From: SAR202 cluster bacterium bin87
GTDB lineage: Bacteria > Chloroflexota > Dehalococcoidia > Lucifugimonadales > UBA3495
Assembly (NCBI GenBank): GCA_002238825.1
Contig: MPNC01000001.1
Coordinates: forward strand, 496,001 to 560,000
Length of the DNA: 64,000 nt
Reading direction: 5' to 3'
The notes below the pieces were generated by a model, which saw only the letters and a program-made list of their open reading frames with translations, was not told the origin of the DNA and did not search any database. The position numbers were made by a program, and so were the translations under genes. Every line of letters starts with the position of its first letter. The first letter of the stretch is position 1. Shown piece by piece: positions 17,552 through 27,573 of the stretch.

Positions 17552-18805
17552 ATGGTTGAACTGTCCAATTCCGACAACAAAGACGCGGAAGCCCGCCCGG
17601 GCGTGTTGAACGGGTATCGGGTGCTTGACTTCGGTTGGGTGCTGGCCGGCGCGCTGCCCGGTATGGTCCTGGCCGACATGGGCGCCGAAGTGATCAAGGT
17701 CGAAACCCGGCAGCGGTTGGACTACATGCGCTTGGGCCGTCCCATCGTTGGCGACCAGCCCGACCCGGAGCAGAACCCGATGTTTCACAACGTGAACCGG
17801 GGCAAGCTCAGCGTGACCCTGAACATCGCCGAACCCGACGCCGTGGAGTTGGCCAAGCGGTTGGCTGCCCGCAGCGATGTGGTCATCGAAAATTTCTCGC
17901 CGGGCGTCATGGACCGGTTGGGCTTGGGATACGAGGCGTTGCGCGCCATCAAGCCGGACATCATCATGGCGTCCATTTCCTCCACCGGTCAGGAGGGGCC
18001 CTTGCGTGATCTGCGCGCCTACGCGCCGTCCATAGGCTCGCTATCCGGCCTGGACAGCACCATGGGATACGAGGGTGGTGGCCCCCTGGGACTGAAGCAC
18101 GCCTTTGGCGACATCTGCGGCGCCCTGCACGCCGTCTTCGCCATATCGTCCGCGTTGTTCCACCGGAACCGCACCGGCCGAGGCCAGTACATCGACGTGT
18201 CCATGCTGCGGGCAACGGTGGCGACCCAGGGCGTCGGCCTCATGGAGCAGGCTCTGACCGGGCGTTCGCTTCAGCCTCGCGGCAACTACGATCCCACCAT
18301 GGCGCCCTATGGGAACTACCCGTGCGCCGGCGAAGACACCTGGGTGTCCATTGCCGTCAAATCGGAGGCAGAATGGCGTTCTCTGGTTCTGGCCATGGGC
18401 TCGCCGGCCTGGGCGGACGATCAGCGGTTCGGGAGCCAATACCGGCGTCAGCGCCACCGACGCGAGCTCGACGCGCTGCTGAGCCGGTGGACGGCCCTGC
18501 ACGAACCGGACGCCATTACTGACTTGCTGCAATCGCACGGTGTGGCAGCTGCGCCCGTGCTGGGCGCCGAGGAACGGCTCTTTCATCCGCACTTCATGGC
18601 CCGGGGCTTATACAGCGATACCGAACACCCGGCGTTGGGCGCAGAGCCGGTGTTCAACCTGATGTGGAACCTGAGCAAGACTCCGTCAAACGTCCGCCGC
18701 CACGCCCCCCTGCTGGGCGAACACAATCGCGACGTGCTGTGCGGCTATCTGGGATTGAGCGAGGACGAGCTGGCGGAGTTGGAAGAGCGGCGGGTGGTAT
18801 ATTAG
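17552..18805 (+). CDS. CaiB/BaiF family CoA-transferase (class III)
   Basis: 417-residue class III CoA-transferase. Family signatures are YRVLDFGWVLAGALPGMVLADMGAEVIKVE, NVNRGKLSVTLNIAEPDAVELAKRL, SDVVIENFSPGVMDRLGLGYEAL and ISSTGQEGPLRDLRAY. The candidate aspartate nucleophile lies in HAFGDICGAL near residue 187. The C-terminus HAPLLGEHNRDVLCGYLGL is standard for the family. The ATG lies 10 bases after the small membrane protein and the gene is followed by a MaoC-type dehydratase, so a small acyl-CoA operon (16013-20073) is likely. Substrates are unknown. Confidence 0.85.
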   Translation: MVELSNSDNKDAEARPGVLNGYRVLDFGWVLAGALPGMVLADMGAEVIKVETRQRLDYMRLGRPIVGDQPDPEQNPMFHNVNRGKLSVTLNIAEPDAVELAKRLAARSDVVIENFSPGVMDRLGLGYEALRAIKPDIIMASISSTGQEGPLRDLRAYAPSIGSLSGLDSTMGYEGGGPLGLKHAFGDICGALHAVFAISSALFHRNRTGRGQYIDVSMLRATVATQGVGLMEQALTGRSLQPRGNYDPTMAPYGNYPCAGEDTWVSIAVKSEAEWRSLVLAMGSPAWADDQRFGSQYRRQRHRRELDALLSRWTALHEPDAITDLLQSHGVAAAPVLGAEERLFHPHFMARGLYSDTEHPALGAEPVFNLMWNLSKTPSNVRRHAPLLGEHNRDVLCGYLGLSEDELAELEERRVVY

Positions 18806-18837
18806 GCCGACACGGAACCAGCGATGAGGATCATGCC

Positions 18838-20073
18838 ATGACCCAGCAGCAGTCCCAGCAACAGGTTGTCGAAACTCTGCCCGAGGTGGAGGGTGGCATT
18901 TCCGACGAAGCCCTCGCCGCCGCCCGCGCCATGATCGGCGTGCGCATGCGCACCGAGCAATACGTGCGGCAGGCTAACCTGGACACGATGCTGAACTTCG
19001 TCAACGGTATCGGCGATGCCAACCCGCTGTTTCGGGACCAGGAATACGCCGTGTATTCCAAGTACGGGAGTGTTGTTGGCCACCCGTGCGCTCCTTACAT
19101 GCGCCACTGGTCTGGCCGCACCCGTTGGGGTCTGCCGGGTGTCCACGGTTTCTTCGCTGGCAACGACTGGGAATTTTTCCGCGTGCTCCGGCCCGGCGAC
19201 GCCGTGAACTGCGTGGAGCGCGTGCTGGACGTGCAGGAGAAACAGAGCGCCTACTCCGGACGCCTGGTCATTCAATACGTTGAAACCACTTACTCCAACC
19301 AGCGGGACGAGGTTGTGGCCAGGGTCGTCGGCTGGTGTACGCGCCACCAGCGGCGCGCCTCCCGGGAGCGCGGCAAGTACGCCGACGTGCCCAAGCGCCA
19401 CGAGTACACCGAGGACGAACTTGCCGAGATTGACGAGCAGGTGCTCAACGAGACGGCGAGGGGTGGCCAGCCCCGTTACTGGGAAGACACCGAGATCGGA
19501 GAGGAGTTGCCCACCGTGGTGCGTGGCCCCCTCTCCCTGCAGGACGTGAGCGCGTTCCTGGTGGGCACCGGTCGCTCCAGCGCCCACGGCGTGCTGCTCC
19601 GGGAGGCCATGCGCCATCCCAACCACTTCTTCCGAAACCCGGAGTCCGGCGGTGGCCTGGAATACACCGGCATCGGCCACCTGCGCGACTCGGTCGCCGA
19701 GGCGGTGGGTGTGCCCGGCGCGTACGACTACGGCCCGCAGCGCGTGTCCTGGCTGGGAACCCTGATGACCAACTGGATGGGTGACGACGCTTTTCTGAAG
19801 CGCCTTCGAGTGGAAACCCGGCGGTTCAACGTCTACGGTGACACGCAGTTCTGCAAGGGGCGCGTTGCGCGCAAGTACATCCACCAGGGCAACGCGTTGG
19901 TCGACATCGACATCTGGGCCGAAAATCAGCGCGGCGAGGTCACCGCTCCCGGCATGGCAACCGTGCTATTACCATCCCGTGATCCGAGGAATCCCTGGTT
20001 CACCGACGGCAGCCAACTGTCGCTGCGGGACGTGACCCTGCCGGAAGAGGCGCCGCCAATCCTGCCCGTATGA
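18838..20073 (+). CDS. MaoC-type double-hotdog acyl-CoA dehydratase/hydratase
   Basis: 411-residue protein with two hotdog domains. The first (residues about 35-180) has the MaoC_dehydrat_N pattern: IGDANPLFRDQEYA, the hot loop with FFAGNDWEFFRVLRPGDAVNCVERV, and VIQYVETTYSNQRDEVVARVVGWCTRHQR. The second starts near residue 210 with RYWEDTEIGEELPTVVRGPLSLQDVSAFLVGTG. It ends with a strand-rich IHQGNALVDIDIWAENQRGEVTAPGMATVLLPS. This layout fits hydratases acting on mesaconyl- or enoyl-CoA-like thioesters. The start at 18838 is the first ATG in frame after the CoA-transferase stop. Its position after a CoA-transferase supports hydration of the product thioester; the exact substrate is inferred only. 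Confidence 0.75.
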   Translation: MTQQQSQQQVVETLPEVEGGISDEALAAARAMIGVRMRTEQYVRQANLDTMLNFVNGIGDANPLFRDQEYAVYSKYGSVVGHPCAPYMRHWSGRTRWGLPGVHGFFAGNDWEFFRVLRPGDAVNCVERVLDVQEKQSAYSGRLVIQYVETTYSNQRDEVVARVVGWCTRHQRRASRERGKYADVPKRHEYTEDELAEIDEQVLNETARGGQPRYWEDTEIGEELPTVVRGPLSLQDVSAFLVGTGRSSAHGVLLREAMRHPNHFFRNPESGGGLEYTGIGHLRDSVAEAVGVPGAYDYGPQRVSWLGTLMTNWMGDDAFLKRLRVETRRFNVYGDTQFCKGRVARKYIHQGNALVDIDIWAENQRGEVTAPGMATVLLPSRDPRNPWFTDGSQLSLRDVTLPEEAPPILPV

Positions 20074-20080
20074 GCGCGCG

Positions 20081-20635
20081 TCAGTAGGCGAATATATCGT
20101 CTACGGCGCAGGCGAAACCGGGCAGGACCGGCTCACAGGTCAAAGTATCCCCGGGGCCAAACCGCCGCACCGTGCCGTCATCGTGGTGCGTGTGTATCTC
20201 TCGCGGCACGGGATACACGACCATAACCAGCCGAACGCCGGCGTCGAGCCACAGCCGTATCTTGCGGTCCAGCCTCGCTTGGCGGTCATTGGGCGAGAAA
20301 ACTTCCATGACCAGGTCGGGAATGACCTGCGCATAACCCCGGGACTGCGGGCTGGTAGACATACGCTCGTAAGAGACAAAAGCGTAATCTGGCGCCAGGA
20401 CGGTATCCGGCGCGACGTCGATCCAGAACCCCGTTTCCGCCATGCGGCCTCGGCCGAGACCATGCTGGTGGATGAAAGAGCTCATTCGCCAAGATGCCTC
20501 GTTCCCCACAAAACCGTGGTTGTCTCCGGCTGGCGGCATTTCGACAAGCTCCCCCCTGATGAGTTCACGTCGCATGCCGTCGTCCGGAATCCCCAGCAGG
20601 TCGTTCGCAGTGAGCAGTTTTTTGGCGGTGGTCAT
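20081..20635 (-). CDS. Uma2-family putative PD-(D/E)XK endonuclease
   Basis: 184-residue Uma2/DUF820 protein. The restriction-endonuclease-like core is visible: DGMRRELIRGELVEMPPAGDNHGFV at the N-terminus, ETGFWIDVAPDTVLAPDYAFVSYERM, then IPDLVMEVFSPNDRQARLDRKIRLWLDAGVRLVMVVYP with the acidic residues (APD, DLVMEVFSP) of the PD-(D/E)XK fold, and a beta-strand tail. The family is heavily amplified in Cyanobacteria and Chloroflexota and is often a solo gene of unknown role. It converges on the dehydratase gene with only 7 bases between stop codons. Confidence 0.8.
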   Translation of the reverse strand: MTTAKKLLTANDLLGIPDDGMRRELIRGELVEMPPAGDNHGFVGNEASWRMSSFIHQHGLGRGRMAETGFWIDVAPDTVLAPDYAFVSYERMSTSPQSRGYAQVIPDLVMEVFSPNDRQARLDRKIRLWLDAGVRLVMVVYPVPREIHTHHDDGTVRRFGPGDTLTCEPVLPGFACAVDDIFAY

Positions 20636-20726
20636 CGCGTGCTGCCTCCCGAGATTAGTGAGCCAACACCATGGTGATGCAGTTGAGCGAATTGGTCAAT
20701 AATTGACAGATGCGAAGAAGACACCG

Positions 20727-21947
20727 CTACTCCACGACCCGCACGAACCTGCGACGGCCCGCGCGCACGACATCGCCAGCGTTCAGGGTGGGTTCGTCGC
20801 CGATGGACGCGCTCGTGCGCTGCCCGTCCGCGCGGATCAACTCCACCGCTCCCTGGGTTAGCAGGCGCCGTGCTTCGCCGTTGCTGCTGGCTAGCCCGGT
20901 GTGCACCAGCATGCGCTGAACCGGCATTCCGGCAACTTCCGACAAGGCCACCTCCGGCATGTCATCGGGCAGGTCGCGACGCTGGACCACCTGCTCAAAG
21001 TGGGACTGTGCGCCATCCGCGGCGCCGCTGTCGTGGAAGGTGGTCGTGATCCGGTGTGCCAGTCCCTTCTTGAAGTCCATCGGATTGGCGGTTTCGGATT
21101 TCATCGCGCGGGTCATCTCGGCGATATCAGCGTCCGGCACGTCGGTCAGGTACTCGTAGTACGACGAGATCAGCTCGTCGGGCAGGGACATCAGCTTGCC
21201 GTACATTTCCTCCGGCGGCTCTTCCAGGGCCACGTAGTTGCCGAGGCTCTTGCTCATCTTCTGCACGCCGTCGGTTCCCACCAGGATGGGCATCATGAAG
21301 CACTGTTGCGGCGTTTGACCCATCATCCCCTGCAGTTCACGACCGACCAGCAGGTTGAACATCTGGTCCGTGCCGCCGAATTCCACGTCCGATTCGATCA
21401 CCACGGAGTCGTAAGCCTGCATCAACGGATAGAGCATCTCGGTGATTGCGATGGGTTGGTTCTGGGCGTAGCGGTTGGCGAAGTCCTCCCGGTGCAGGAA
21501 CTGGTTGATGGTGAACCGACTGGTCAGTTCGATCACGTTGGCCAGTGTAAATTCGCCGAACCACTGGCTCTGCCATTCCACCTGCGTGCGGTCCCGGTCC
21601 ACGACCTTGAAGAACTGGCGCATGTAGGATTCGGCGTTTTCCAGGACCTCGGCGTGGGTGAGCATCGTGCGGGTTGCCGAGCGGCCGGAAGGGTCACCAA
21701 TCTGCGCGGTCCAGTCGCCCACGATGAGGATCACCTGGTGCCCGAGATCCTGCAGTTGCCGGAGTTTCCGCAACCCAACGACGTGACCCAGGTGGATGTC
21801 CGGCCGGCTGGGATCAAACCCCATTTTCAGGCGCAGCGGCGTGCCCCGCTGCAGCATGGCGGTGAACTCTTCCTCAGAGATGATCCGGCTTACACCGCGC
21901 CGCGTGATGGTGGACAGGTTTTCGGGGATCTGAACTTGGCTGGTCAA
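20727..21947 (-). CDS. tyrS: Tyrosyl-tRNA synthetase (TyrZ type)
   Basis: 406-residue class I aminoacyl-tRNA synthetase that charges tRNA-Tyr. The HIGH-type motif is HLGH at residues 52-55 within SRPDIHLGHVVGLRKL, and the second ATP-binding motif is the canonical KMSKS in VQKMSKSLGNYVAL. Tyr-recognition blocks DWTAQIGDPSGR, YPLMQAYDSVVIESDVEFGGTDQMFNLLVGREL are present. The C-terminal S4 RNA-binding domain covers about residues 340-406. The KMSKS form (rather than KFGKS) places it in the TyrZ branch. It follows ribF by 39 bases on the same strand, probably one transcript. Confidence 0.95.
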   Translation of the reverse strand: MTSQVQIPENLSTITRRGVSRIISEEEFTAMLQRGTPLRLKMGFDPSRPDIHLGHVVGLRKLRQLQDLGHQVILIVGDWTAQIGDPSGRSATRTMLTHAEVLENAESYMRQFFKVVDRDRTQVEWQSQWFGEFTLANVIELTSRFTINQFLHREDFANRYAQNQPIAITEMLYPLMQAYDSVVIESDVEFGGTDQMFNLLVGRELQGMMGQTPQQCFMMPILVGTDGVQKMSKSLGNYVALEEPPEEMYGKLMSLPDELISSYYEYLTDVPDADIAEMTRAMKSETANPMDFKKGLAHRITTTFHDSGAADGAQSHFEQVVQRRDLPDDMPEVALSEVAGMPVQRMLVHTGLASSNGEARRLLTQGAVELIRADGQRTSASIGDEPTLNAGDVVRAGRRRFVRVVE

Positions 21948-21986
21948 CGCTCACCTCGCCTCTGTTGGTCAATATCGACCGGCGGA

Positions 21987-22973
21987 TCAGGCGCTTTCCT
22001 GCCGGTCGTGCTGTTCTAGCACCAGACGGGCGTTGGCCACGTCCAGGTTCATCTGGGAAATCAGGGCGTCTATCCCGTCGAAGGTCTCTTGCCCCCGCAG
22101 CCTTGATACGAACTCAAGCTTCAGGTTTTCATCGTAAATGTCGTCGGAGAAGTCCAGCAGGTGCGCTTCAATCAGGCGCTGGCTCAGCCCAAAGGTGGGT
22201 CGCACACCAATGCTGGTAGCCGCCATGTGGCGCACGCCGTTTACGGTAGCGTAGGTGGCGTACACCCCGTCGGCTGGGATCACGAAATTCGCAATGGGGA
22301 TGATGTTGGCTGTGGGGAAGCCCAATTGGCGGCCCATCTTGGCGCCGTGCACGACAATGCCGTCCGTTGCGTAGGGTCGTCCCAGCAGGAATTCGGCGCC
22401 GTCCACGTTGCCGTCGGCCAGGGCATTGCGGACTCTACGGCTGCGGACGGTGCTGCCCTCGAGCTCCAGGGGCGACACGGTTTCCACCCAGAAACCCAGC
22501 GCGGCCCCGCGGCGACGCAGGTATTCCAAGTTGCCGCTCCGGTTCCGGCCCAATGCGAAATCCGGGCCGGTAACTATTCCGCGCATGTGCAGGCAGTCAA
22601 CCAGCATGTGCGTGAATTCGTTGGCGTCGAGGTTGGCAATGTCATTGGTGAACTCGACGCAGATGACGCTCTCTACCCCCGCGTCGTGCAGCAGTTGAAT
22701 CTTTTCTTCGGGGGTGATGATCTTGGTGACGGTGCGTTCCGGGTTCACCACTTCCGCAGGATGATTGCTGAAAGTGATGACGGTGGAAATCAGCGGCGGT
22801 TCCGCCAACTCCAGAATCCGGCTGATGAGGTGGCGGTGTCCCCGGTGGACACCGTCGAACACGCCGATGGTGACGACCGTGCCCATTGCGTGCTGGGGCG
22901 CCGCATCAGCCAATGCCTGATGGAAGGCCCCTCGGCCCGGAGTTCCGGAAGTTGCGTTGTCCGAGGAGAGCAT
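21987..22973 (-). CDS. ribF: Bifunctional riboflavin kinase / FMN adenylyltransferase
   Basis: 328-residue RibF, which converts riboflavin to FMN and FMN to FAD. The N-terminal adenylyltransferase domain has VVTIGVFDGVHRGHRHLISR, the nucleotidyltransferase motif with GH, and IVTGPDFALGRNRSGNLEYLRR; the SRRVRNALADGNVDGAEFLLGRPY linker leads to the flavokinase domain with GRQLGFPTANI. Product flavins would support the many flavoenzymes in the window. The ATG at 22973 gives a normal N-terminal length; TTG at 22994 is possible. Confidence 0.93.
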   Translation of the reverse strand: MLSSDNATSGTPGRGAFHQALADAAPQHAMGTVVTIGVFDGVHRGHRHLISRILELAEPPLISTVITFSNHPAEVVNPERTVTKIITPEEKIQLLHDAGVESVICVEFTNDIANLDANEFTHMLVDCLHMRGIVTGPDFALGRNRSGNLEYLRRRGAALGFWVETVSPLELEGSTVRSRRVRNALADGNVDGAEFLLGRPYATDGIVVHGAKMGRQLGFPTANIIPIANFVIPADGVYATYATVNGVRHMAATSIGVRPTFGLSQRLIEAHLLDFSDDIYDENLKLEFVSRLRGQETFDGIDALISQMNLDVANARLVLEQHDRQESA

Positions 22974-23252
22974 GGCGTCCAGGCGGCCGGTCAAGTTCGC
23001 AGATTCAAGAAAGAGCCGCGCATCGCCAGGTACCCGAAATGGGCCCTCGCGTCATACTCATCGCGGCGCAATTTAGCGCAGTCGATGGTAGCACAGGGCC
23101 CCCGGCCGGGCAAGCAGACTCGTCCTGATGAACCGGCGATATACTGGTTGGGGTCGCCGGTATGACACGCAAAAGCCCTGAAATTTGCTGCCACCGCATT
23201 CGTCACCCACCGCGCGACCGGTTCTAAAATGCCACCACGCAAATCACATTCC

Positions 23253-23828
23253 ATGAGAGTATCCGGCGGCGTGTCCCGAGGCCTTCCGTTGGCAGGGGCC
23301 GCGGTTGCCGGAGTTCGACCCACAACTGAGAGGGTTAGATCCGCGATTTTCAACATTCTGCAACCCGACCAGGTGGAAGACTGCCGAGTGCTGGACCTGT
23401 ACGCGGGCACCGGCAGTTTGGGCATCGAAGCCCTCAGCCGTGGCGCAACGCGGGCCGACTTCGTGGAACGCAACCGACGTCAATGTCGGGTCATACAGGA
23501 GAATCTGGACTTCACGGGTTATAGCGACGTCGGTCGAGTCAGTTGCGCGGAAGTACTGGACTGGTTGAATAGGTCCGCCACGCACTCAGGTGACAATGAT
23601 TTGTATGATCTCGTCGTCCTGGATCCACCCTACCGTATGGGAGAACCAACACCTACGCTGGAACGCCTGGCCCACTCCGGGCTGCTCCACCCAGACGCCA
23701 TTGTAGTAGTCGGCTTCAGCAATCGCGTGACCTTGCCTCCCGACGTCCATTCCCTGCATGAAATTGATCGACGCAGCTACGGGGATAATGCGGTAGGATT
23801 CTACGTCGTTCGCGCCTCCGCGAATTGA
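23253..23828 (+). CDS. rsmD: 16S rRNA (guanine(966)-N2)-methyltransferase
   Basis: 191-residue RsmD that methylates G966 of 16S rRNA. The start MRVSGGVSRGLPL matches the family opening and is followed by RPTTERVRSAIFNIL. The SAM-binding motif is VLDLYAGTGSLGIEALSRGA and the catalytic motif is VLDPPYRMG. An ATG 24 bases earlier is also possible. It diverges from ribF and is followed immediately by coaD, the classical rsmD-coaD pair. Confidence 0.93.
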   Translation: MRVSGGVSRGLPLAGAAVAGVRPTTERVRSAIFNILQPDQVEDCRVLDLYAGTGSLGIEALSRGATRADFVERNRRQCRVIQENLDFTGYSDVGRVSCAEVLDWLNRSATHSGDNDLYDLVVLDPPYRMGEPTPTLERLAHSGLLHPDAIVVVGFSNRVTLPPDVHSLHEIDRRSYGDNAVGFYVVRASAN

Positions 23829-23860
23829 CTGACGTTAACAATGATTTGGAGTATCCCCGT

Positions 23861-24349
23861 ATGGTAACCGCTCTCTATCCCGGAACATTCGACCCAGTGA
23901 CCATGGGGCACCTGAACGTGGCCCAACGGGCAGCCCGGCTCTTCGACAACTTGATCGTCGCCGTTTATGACACCCCTTCCAAGAGCCTGCTGTTCAACAC
24001 TGAAGAACGCGTCGGTCTGATGCGTGAAGCGGTGGCGGACCTGCCCAACGTTACCGTCCGCCCGTTCCACGGTCTGGTGGTTGGCACCGCTCGCGACGCG
24101 GGAGCAGCCGCCATCATCCGGGGTCTCCGCAGTGGTCCGGACTTCGAGTACGAGTCGCAGATGTTCTTCATGAACCGACGCCTGGAACCCGACGTCGACA
24201 TGGTGTCGCTGATGAGCGATCAGGAGCACATGTTCATCAGTTCCAGCCTGCTCAAAGAGGTCGCCCAATTGGGTGGCGAAATCGCCGGCATGGTCCCTGA
24301 GCACGTGGCTCGGGCCCTGGCGGAAAAATACCAACTGCCGCAGCGGTAG
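23861..24349 (+). CDS. coaD: Phosphopantetheine adenylyltransferase
   Basis: 162-residue CoaD, catalysing the penultimate step of coenzyme A synthesis. The N-terminus VTALYPGTFDPVTMGHLNVAQRAARLF contains the nucleotidyltransferase T-x-GH motif. RPFHGLVVGTARDAGAAAIIRGLR and the C-terminal EHMFISSSLLKEVAQLGGEI are diagnostic. The ATG at 23861 gives the standard length of about 160 residues. It follows rsmD by 32 bases. Confidence 0.95.
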   Translation: MVTALYPGTFDPVTMGHLNVAQRAARLFDNLIVAVYDTPSKSLLFNTEERVGLMREAVADLPNVTVRPFHGLVVGTARDAGAAAIIRGLRSGPDFEYESQMFFMNRRLEPDVDMVSLMSDQEHMFISSSLLKEVAQLGGEIAGMVPEHVARALAEKYQLPQR

Positions 24350-24357
24350 CCTTTCAT

Positions 24358-24954
24358 GTGCAATCTGAACCGCCGGCCAAGGGGGTCATCATAGATATCA
24401 ACAGCATAATCGACCGCATCGAATTGTTGGTGGAATCGAGCAAATCCGTGCCGCTCAGCAACAACGCGATGGTCGACAGGAGCAAGATCGGCGAGCTCGT
24501 CGCGCAACTCCGCATGGCTGTCCCGCAGGAAGTCAGGCGAGCCGAGGAAATGTTGTCCCGCAAGGATGACATAATGTCTTCTGCGGTGTCCGAAGCGCAC
24601 CAGGCCCGACAGCATCTGGAGCAGGACTTCCGAACCCGCCTCAGTGAGCACGAACTTGGCCGGAAAGCCGAGGAAATGCTGCGCGAAGCGGAGGCCGCTG
24701 CCCGACGCATGATCGACCAGGCCGAGCGGGAGGCGGAAAGCCGTCGCAACCAGGCGGATGCCTACGCCCTGCGCACCCTGAGGGATCTGGAGCGCGAACT
24801 GACTTCCGCTACGGGCTCCGTGCGGAAGGGCATTGACATGCTTGCGGGTGAGACCCTGGCGGCCAGCACGAACCCCGGCATCCCCTCTCCGCATGATTTC
24901 GCGCCAAACCTGGGCGACGATCGGGAAACGGCCGACTACGGGACCTTCCGTTAG
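24358..24954 (+). CDS. DivIVA-like coiled-coil protein
   Basis: 198-residue, mostly helical protein starting with GTG eight bases after coaD. The first part (IDINSIIDRIELLVESSKSVP) resembles the short membrane/septum-binding segment and linker of SepIVA-type proteins; a charged coiled coil follows (residues about 50-165) with repeated AEEMLREAEAAARRMIDQAE and REAESRRNQADAY heptads. The C-terminal tail is disordered. Position after rsmD-coaD is common for this protein in Chloroflexota. A role in cell-shape or envelope organisation is inferred, not shown. Confidence 0.65.
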   Translation: MQSEPPAKGVIIDINSIIDRIELLVESSKSVPLSNNAMVDRSKIGELVAQLRMAVPQEVRRAEEMLSRKDDIMSSAVSEAHQARQHLEQDFRTRLSEHELGRKAEEMLREAEAAARRMIDQAEREAESRRNQADAYALRTLRDLERELTSATGSVRKGIDMLAGETLAASTNPGIPSPHDFAPNLGDDRETADYGTFR

Positions 24955-24981
24955 CCCGGCCGCTCGAATTCAATGATCACC

Positions 24982-25003
24982 GGGGCGGGGTAACTCTCGC
25001 CCC
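24982..25003 (+). terminator. Possible terminator of the rsmD-coaD-DivIVA unit
   Basis: GGGGCG at 24982-24987 pairs with CGCCCC at 24998-25003 around a 10-base loop, followed by ttcgtctt. The stem is short and the T-tract poor, so only moderate support. Confidence 0.4.
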
Positions 25004-25009
25004 TTCGTC

Positions 25010-25041
25010 TTACGACAGTGTCAGGTTACGACAGTGTCAGG
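25010..25041 (+). repeat. Perfect 16-bp tandem direct repeat
   Basis: The sequence ttacgacagtgtcagg occurs twice head to tail (25010-25025 and 25026-25041), 40 bases before a promoter-like TTGACA. It may be slippage or a paired regulator site for the DUF151 gene. Confidence 0.6.
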
Positions 25042-25080
25042 CGTAGCGGTGTCGACGCTCGCCATACGCACGATTTACGC

Positions 25081-25111
25081 TTGACACCTCTGACTCTGGC
25101 GGGTGTACAAT
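25081..25111 (+). promoter_or_regulatory. Promoter for the DUF151 gene
   Basis: TTGACA at 25081-25086 and TACAAT at 25106-25111, with a 19-base spacer and an upstream TG of the extended -10 type. Predicted start near 25118, about 75 bases before the ATG. Confidence 0.55.
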
Positions 25112-25193
25112 CCTGCTTGCCCGCTGGTTGGAATTCTGTGTCGACAGTCTGGCCAGGCCATACCGGAAGCGTTGGTTGGAGTGACGGAGCGAG

Positions 25194-25736
25194 ATGCGTG
25201 AACTGGTAATCGACAGCATCCGGATCAGCCAGATGAACTATCAACGGGTGGTGGTCCTGAAAGAGTTGGCCACCGATCTGTTCCTGTTGATCTGGATCGG
25301 CCCCACCGAAGCCGAAGCCATCGCGGTAAAGATGCAGGGCATGTCCGTTCCGCGCCCGCTCACGCACGATCTCTTCGTAGATCTGGTCAAATCGATGGGT
25401 GGCACCTTCGAGCACATCCTGGTCAATGATCTTCAAAATGAGACCTTCTATGCGAAGATCGTGGTCCGGATCGACGACCGCATCCACGAGATAGACTCGC
25501 GGCCCAGCGACGCCATGGCGGTTGCCGTGCGCGCCGAAGTCCCGATCTACGTCGCAGACCAGGTCATGGATAAAGCCGCCATTTCGATGGACCAGGAAAC
25601 CGGCCAGCCCGCGGTGTCTCCGGAAGCCGGTGGCGAAGCCGCGCCGGCGGAGGTCACCGAGGAGGAACTCCAGGGGTTGTCCGCCTTTACTGACCTGATC
25701 AACGAATTGGACATGGAAGACTTCGAGCGCAAGTAG
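25194..25736 (+). CDS. Bifunctional nuclease family protein (DUF151)
   Basis: 180-residue protein of the BFN/DUF151 family. The conserved core runs from VIDSIRISQMNYQRVVVLKE through LFLLIWIGPTEAEAIAVKMQG, PRPLTHDLFVDLVKSMGGTFEHILVNDLQNETFYAKIVV to the family signature EIDSRPSDAMAVAVRAEVPIYVADQVMDKAAI. Plant BFN members show RNase and DNase activity; bacterial roles are undefined. The C-terminal 40 residues are acidic and less conserved. A ribosome site (ggagtgacggagcg) precedes the ATG. It stands between coaD and the ATP synthase operon with its own promoter. Confidence 0.85.
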   Translation: MRELVIDSIRISQMNYQRVVVLKELATDLFLLIWIGPTEAEAIAVKMQGMSVPRPLTHDLFVDLVKSMGGTFEHILVNDLQNETFYAKIVVRIDDRIHEIDSRPSDAMAVAVRAEVPIYVADQVMDKAAISMDQETGQPAVSPEAGGEAAPAEVTEEELQGLSAFTDLINELDMEDFERK

Positions 25737-25836
25737 GTTCGAAATGCGTACGTGTGTAGCGACGACGGATGCTGCCCTGCCCTTAACGGTGGGGCGTTTT
25801 CGTAAGCGCGGTGACGATTTCTGCAAAAATCTCCGA

Positions 25837-25865
25837 TTGACAGTTCGGAGGGCGGATGCTACGAT
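25837..25865 (+). promoter_or_regulatory. Promoter of the ATP synthase operon
   Basis: TTGACA at 25837-25842, a 17-base spacer and TACGAT at 25860-25865. Predicted transcription start near 25872, 15 bases before the first ATG. The hexamer pair and spacer length are the same as at 52452-52480. Confidence 0.7.
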
Positions 25866-25886
25866 GCCTGCCGTTTGGAAACGGGT

Positions 25887-26161
25887 ATGCCGCAGTGGAT
25901 AATCACTGCGCTGCGACTGACCGGTTTGGGTTGGTTTGTTGCTGTGTGTATCGTCCTGGGTATCCTCGGAGGGCTCTGGCTGGGCAATCTGACCGGCCAG
26001 GTGGCGCTCCTCGTACTGGTGGGGACGGTATTGGGCAGCGTGGTAGCCTTCTACGGGGTCTACCGCATGATCATCCCCGCCGTCTACGGCAGCAACAGCC
26101 CCGACCGCTCTCCTGACCAAGCGAACAAACCGTGTACTGACCGCGGAGGCAACGAACCGTC

Positions 26162-26165
<4 letters not shown>
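25887..26165 (+). CDS. AtpI/AtpZ-like ATP synthase accessory membrane protein
   Basis: 92-residue protein with two membrane helices (residues about 10-32 and 38-60) linked by a short Gly/Leu turn, followed by a polar tail. Proteins of this type (AtpI, AtpZ) precede F1Fo operons and assist c-ring assembly or Mg2+ supply. The ATG at 25887 is preceded by ggaa. The stop overlaps the GTG of atpB by four bases (GTGA). Confidence 0.7.
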
Positions 26166-27569
<1,404 letters not shown>

Positions 27570-27573
27570 CAAC

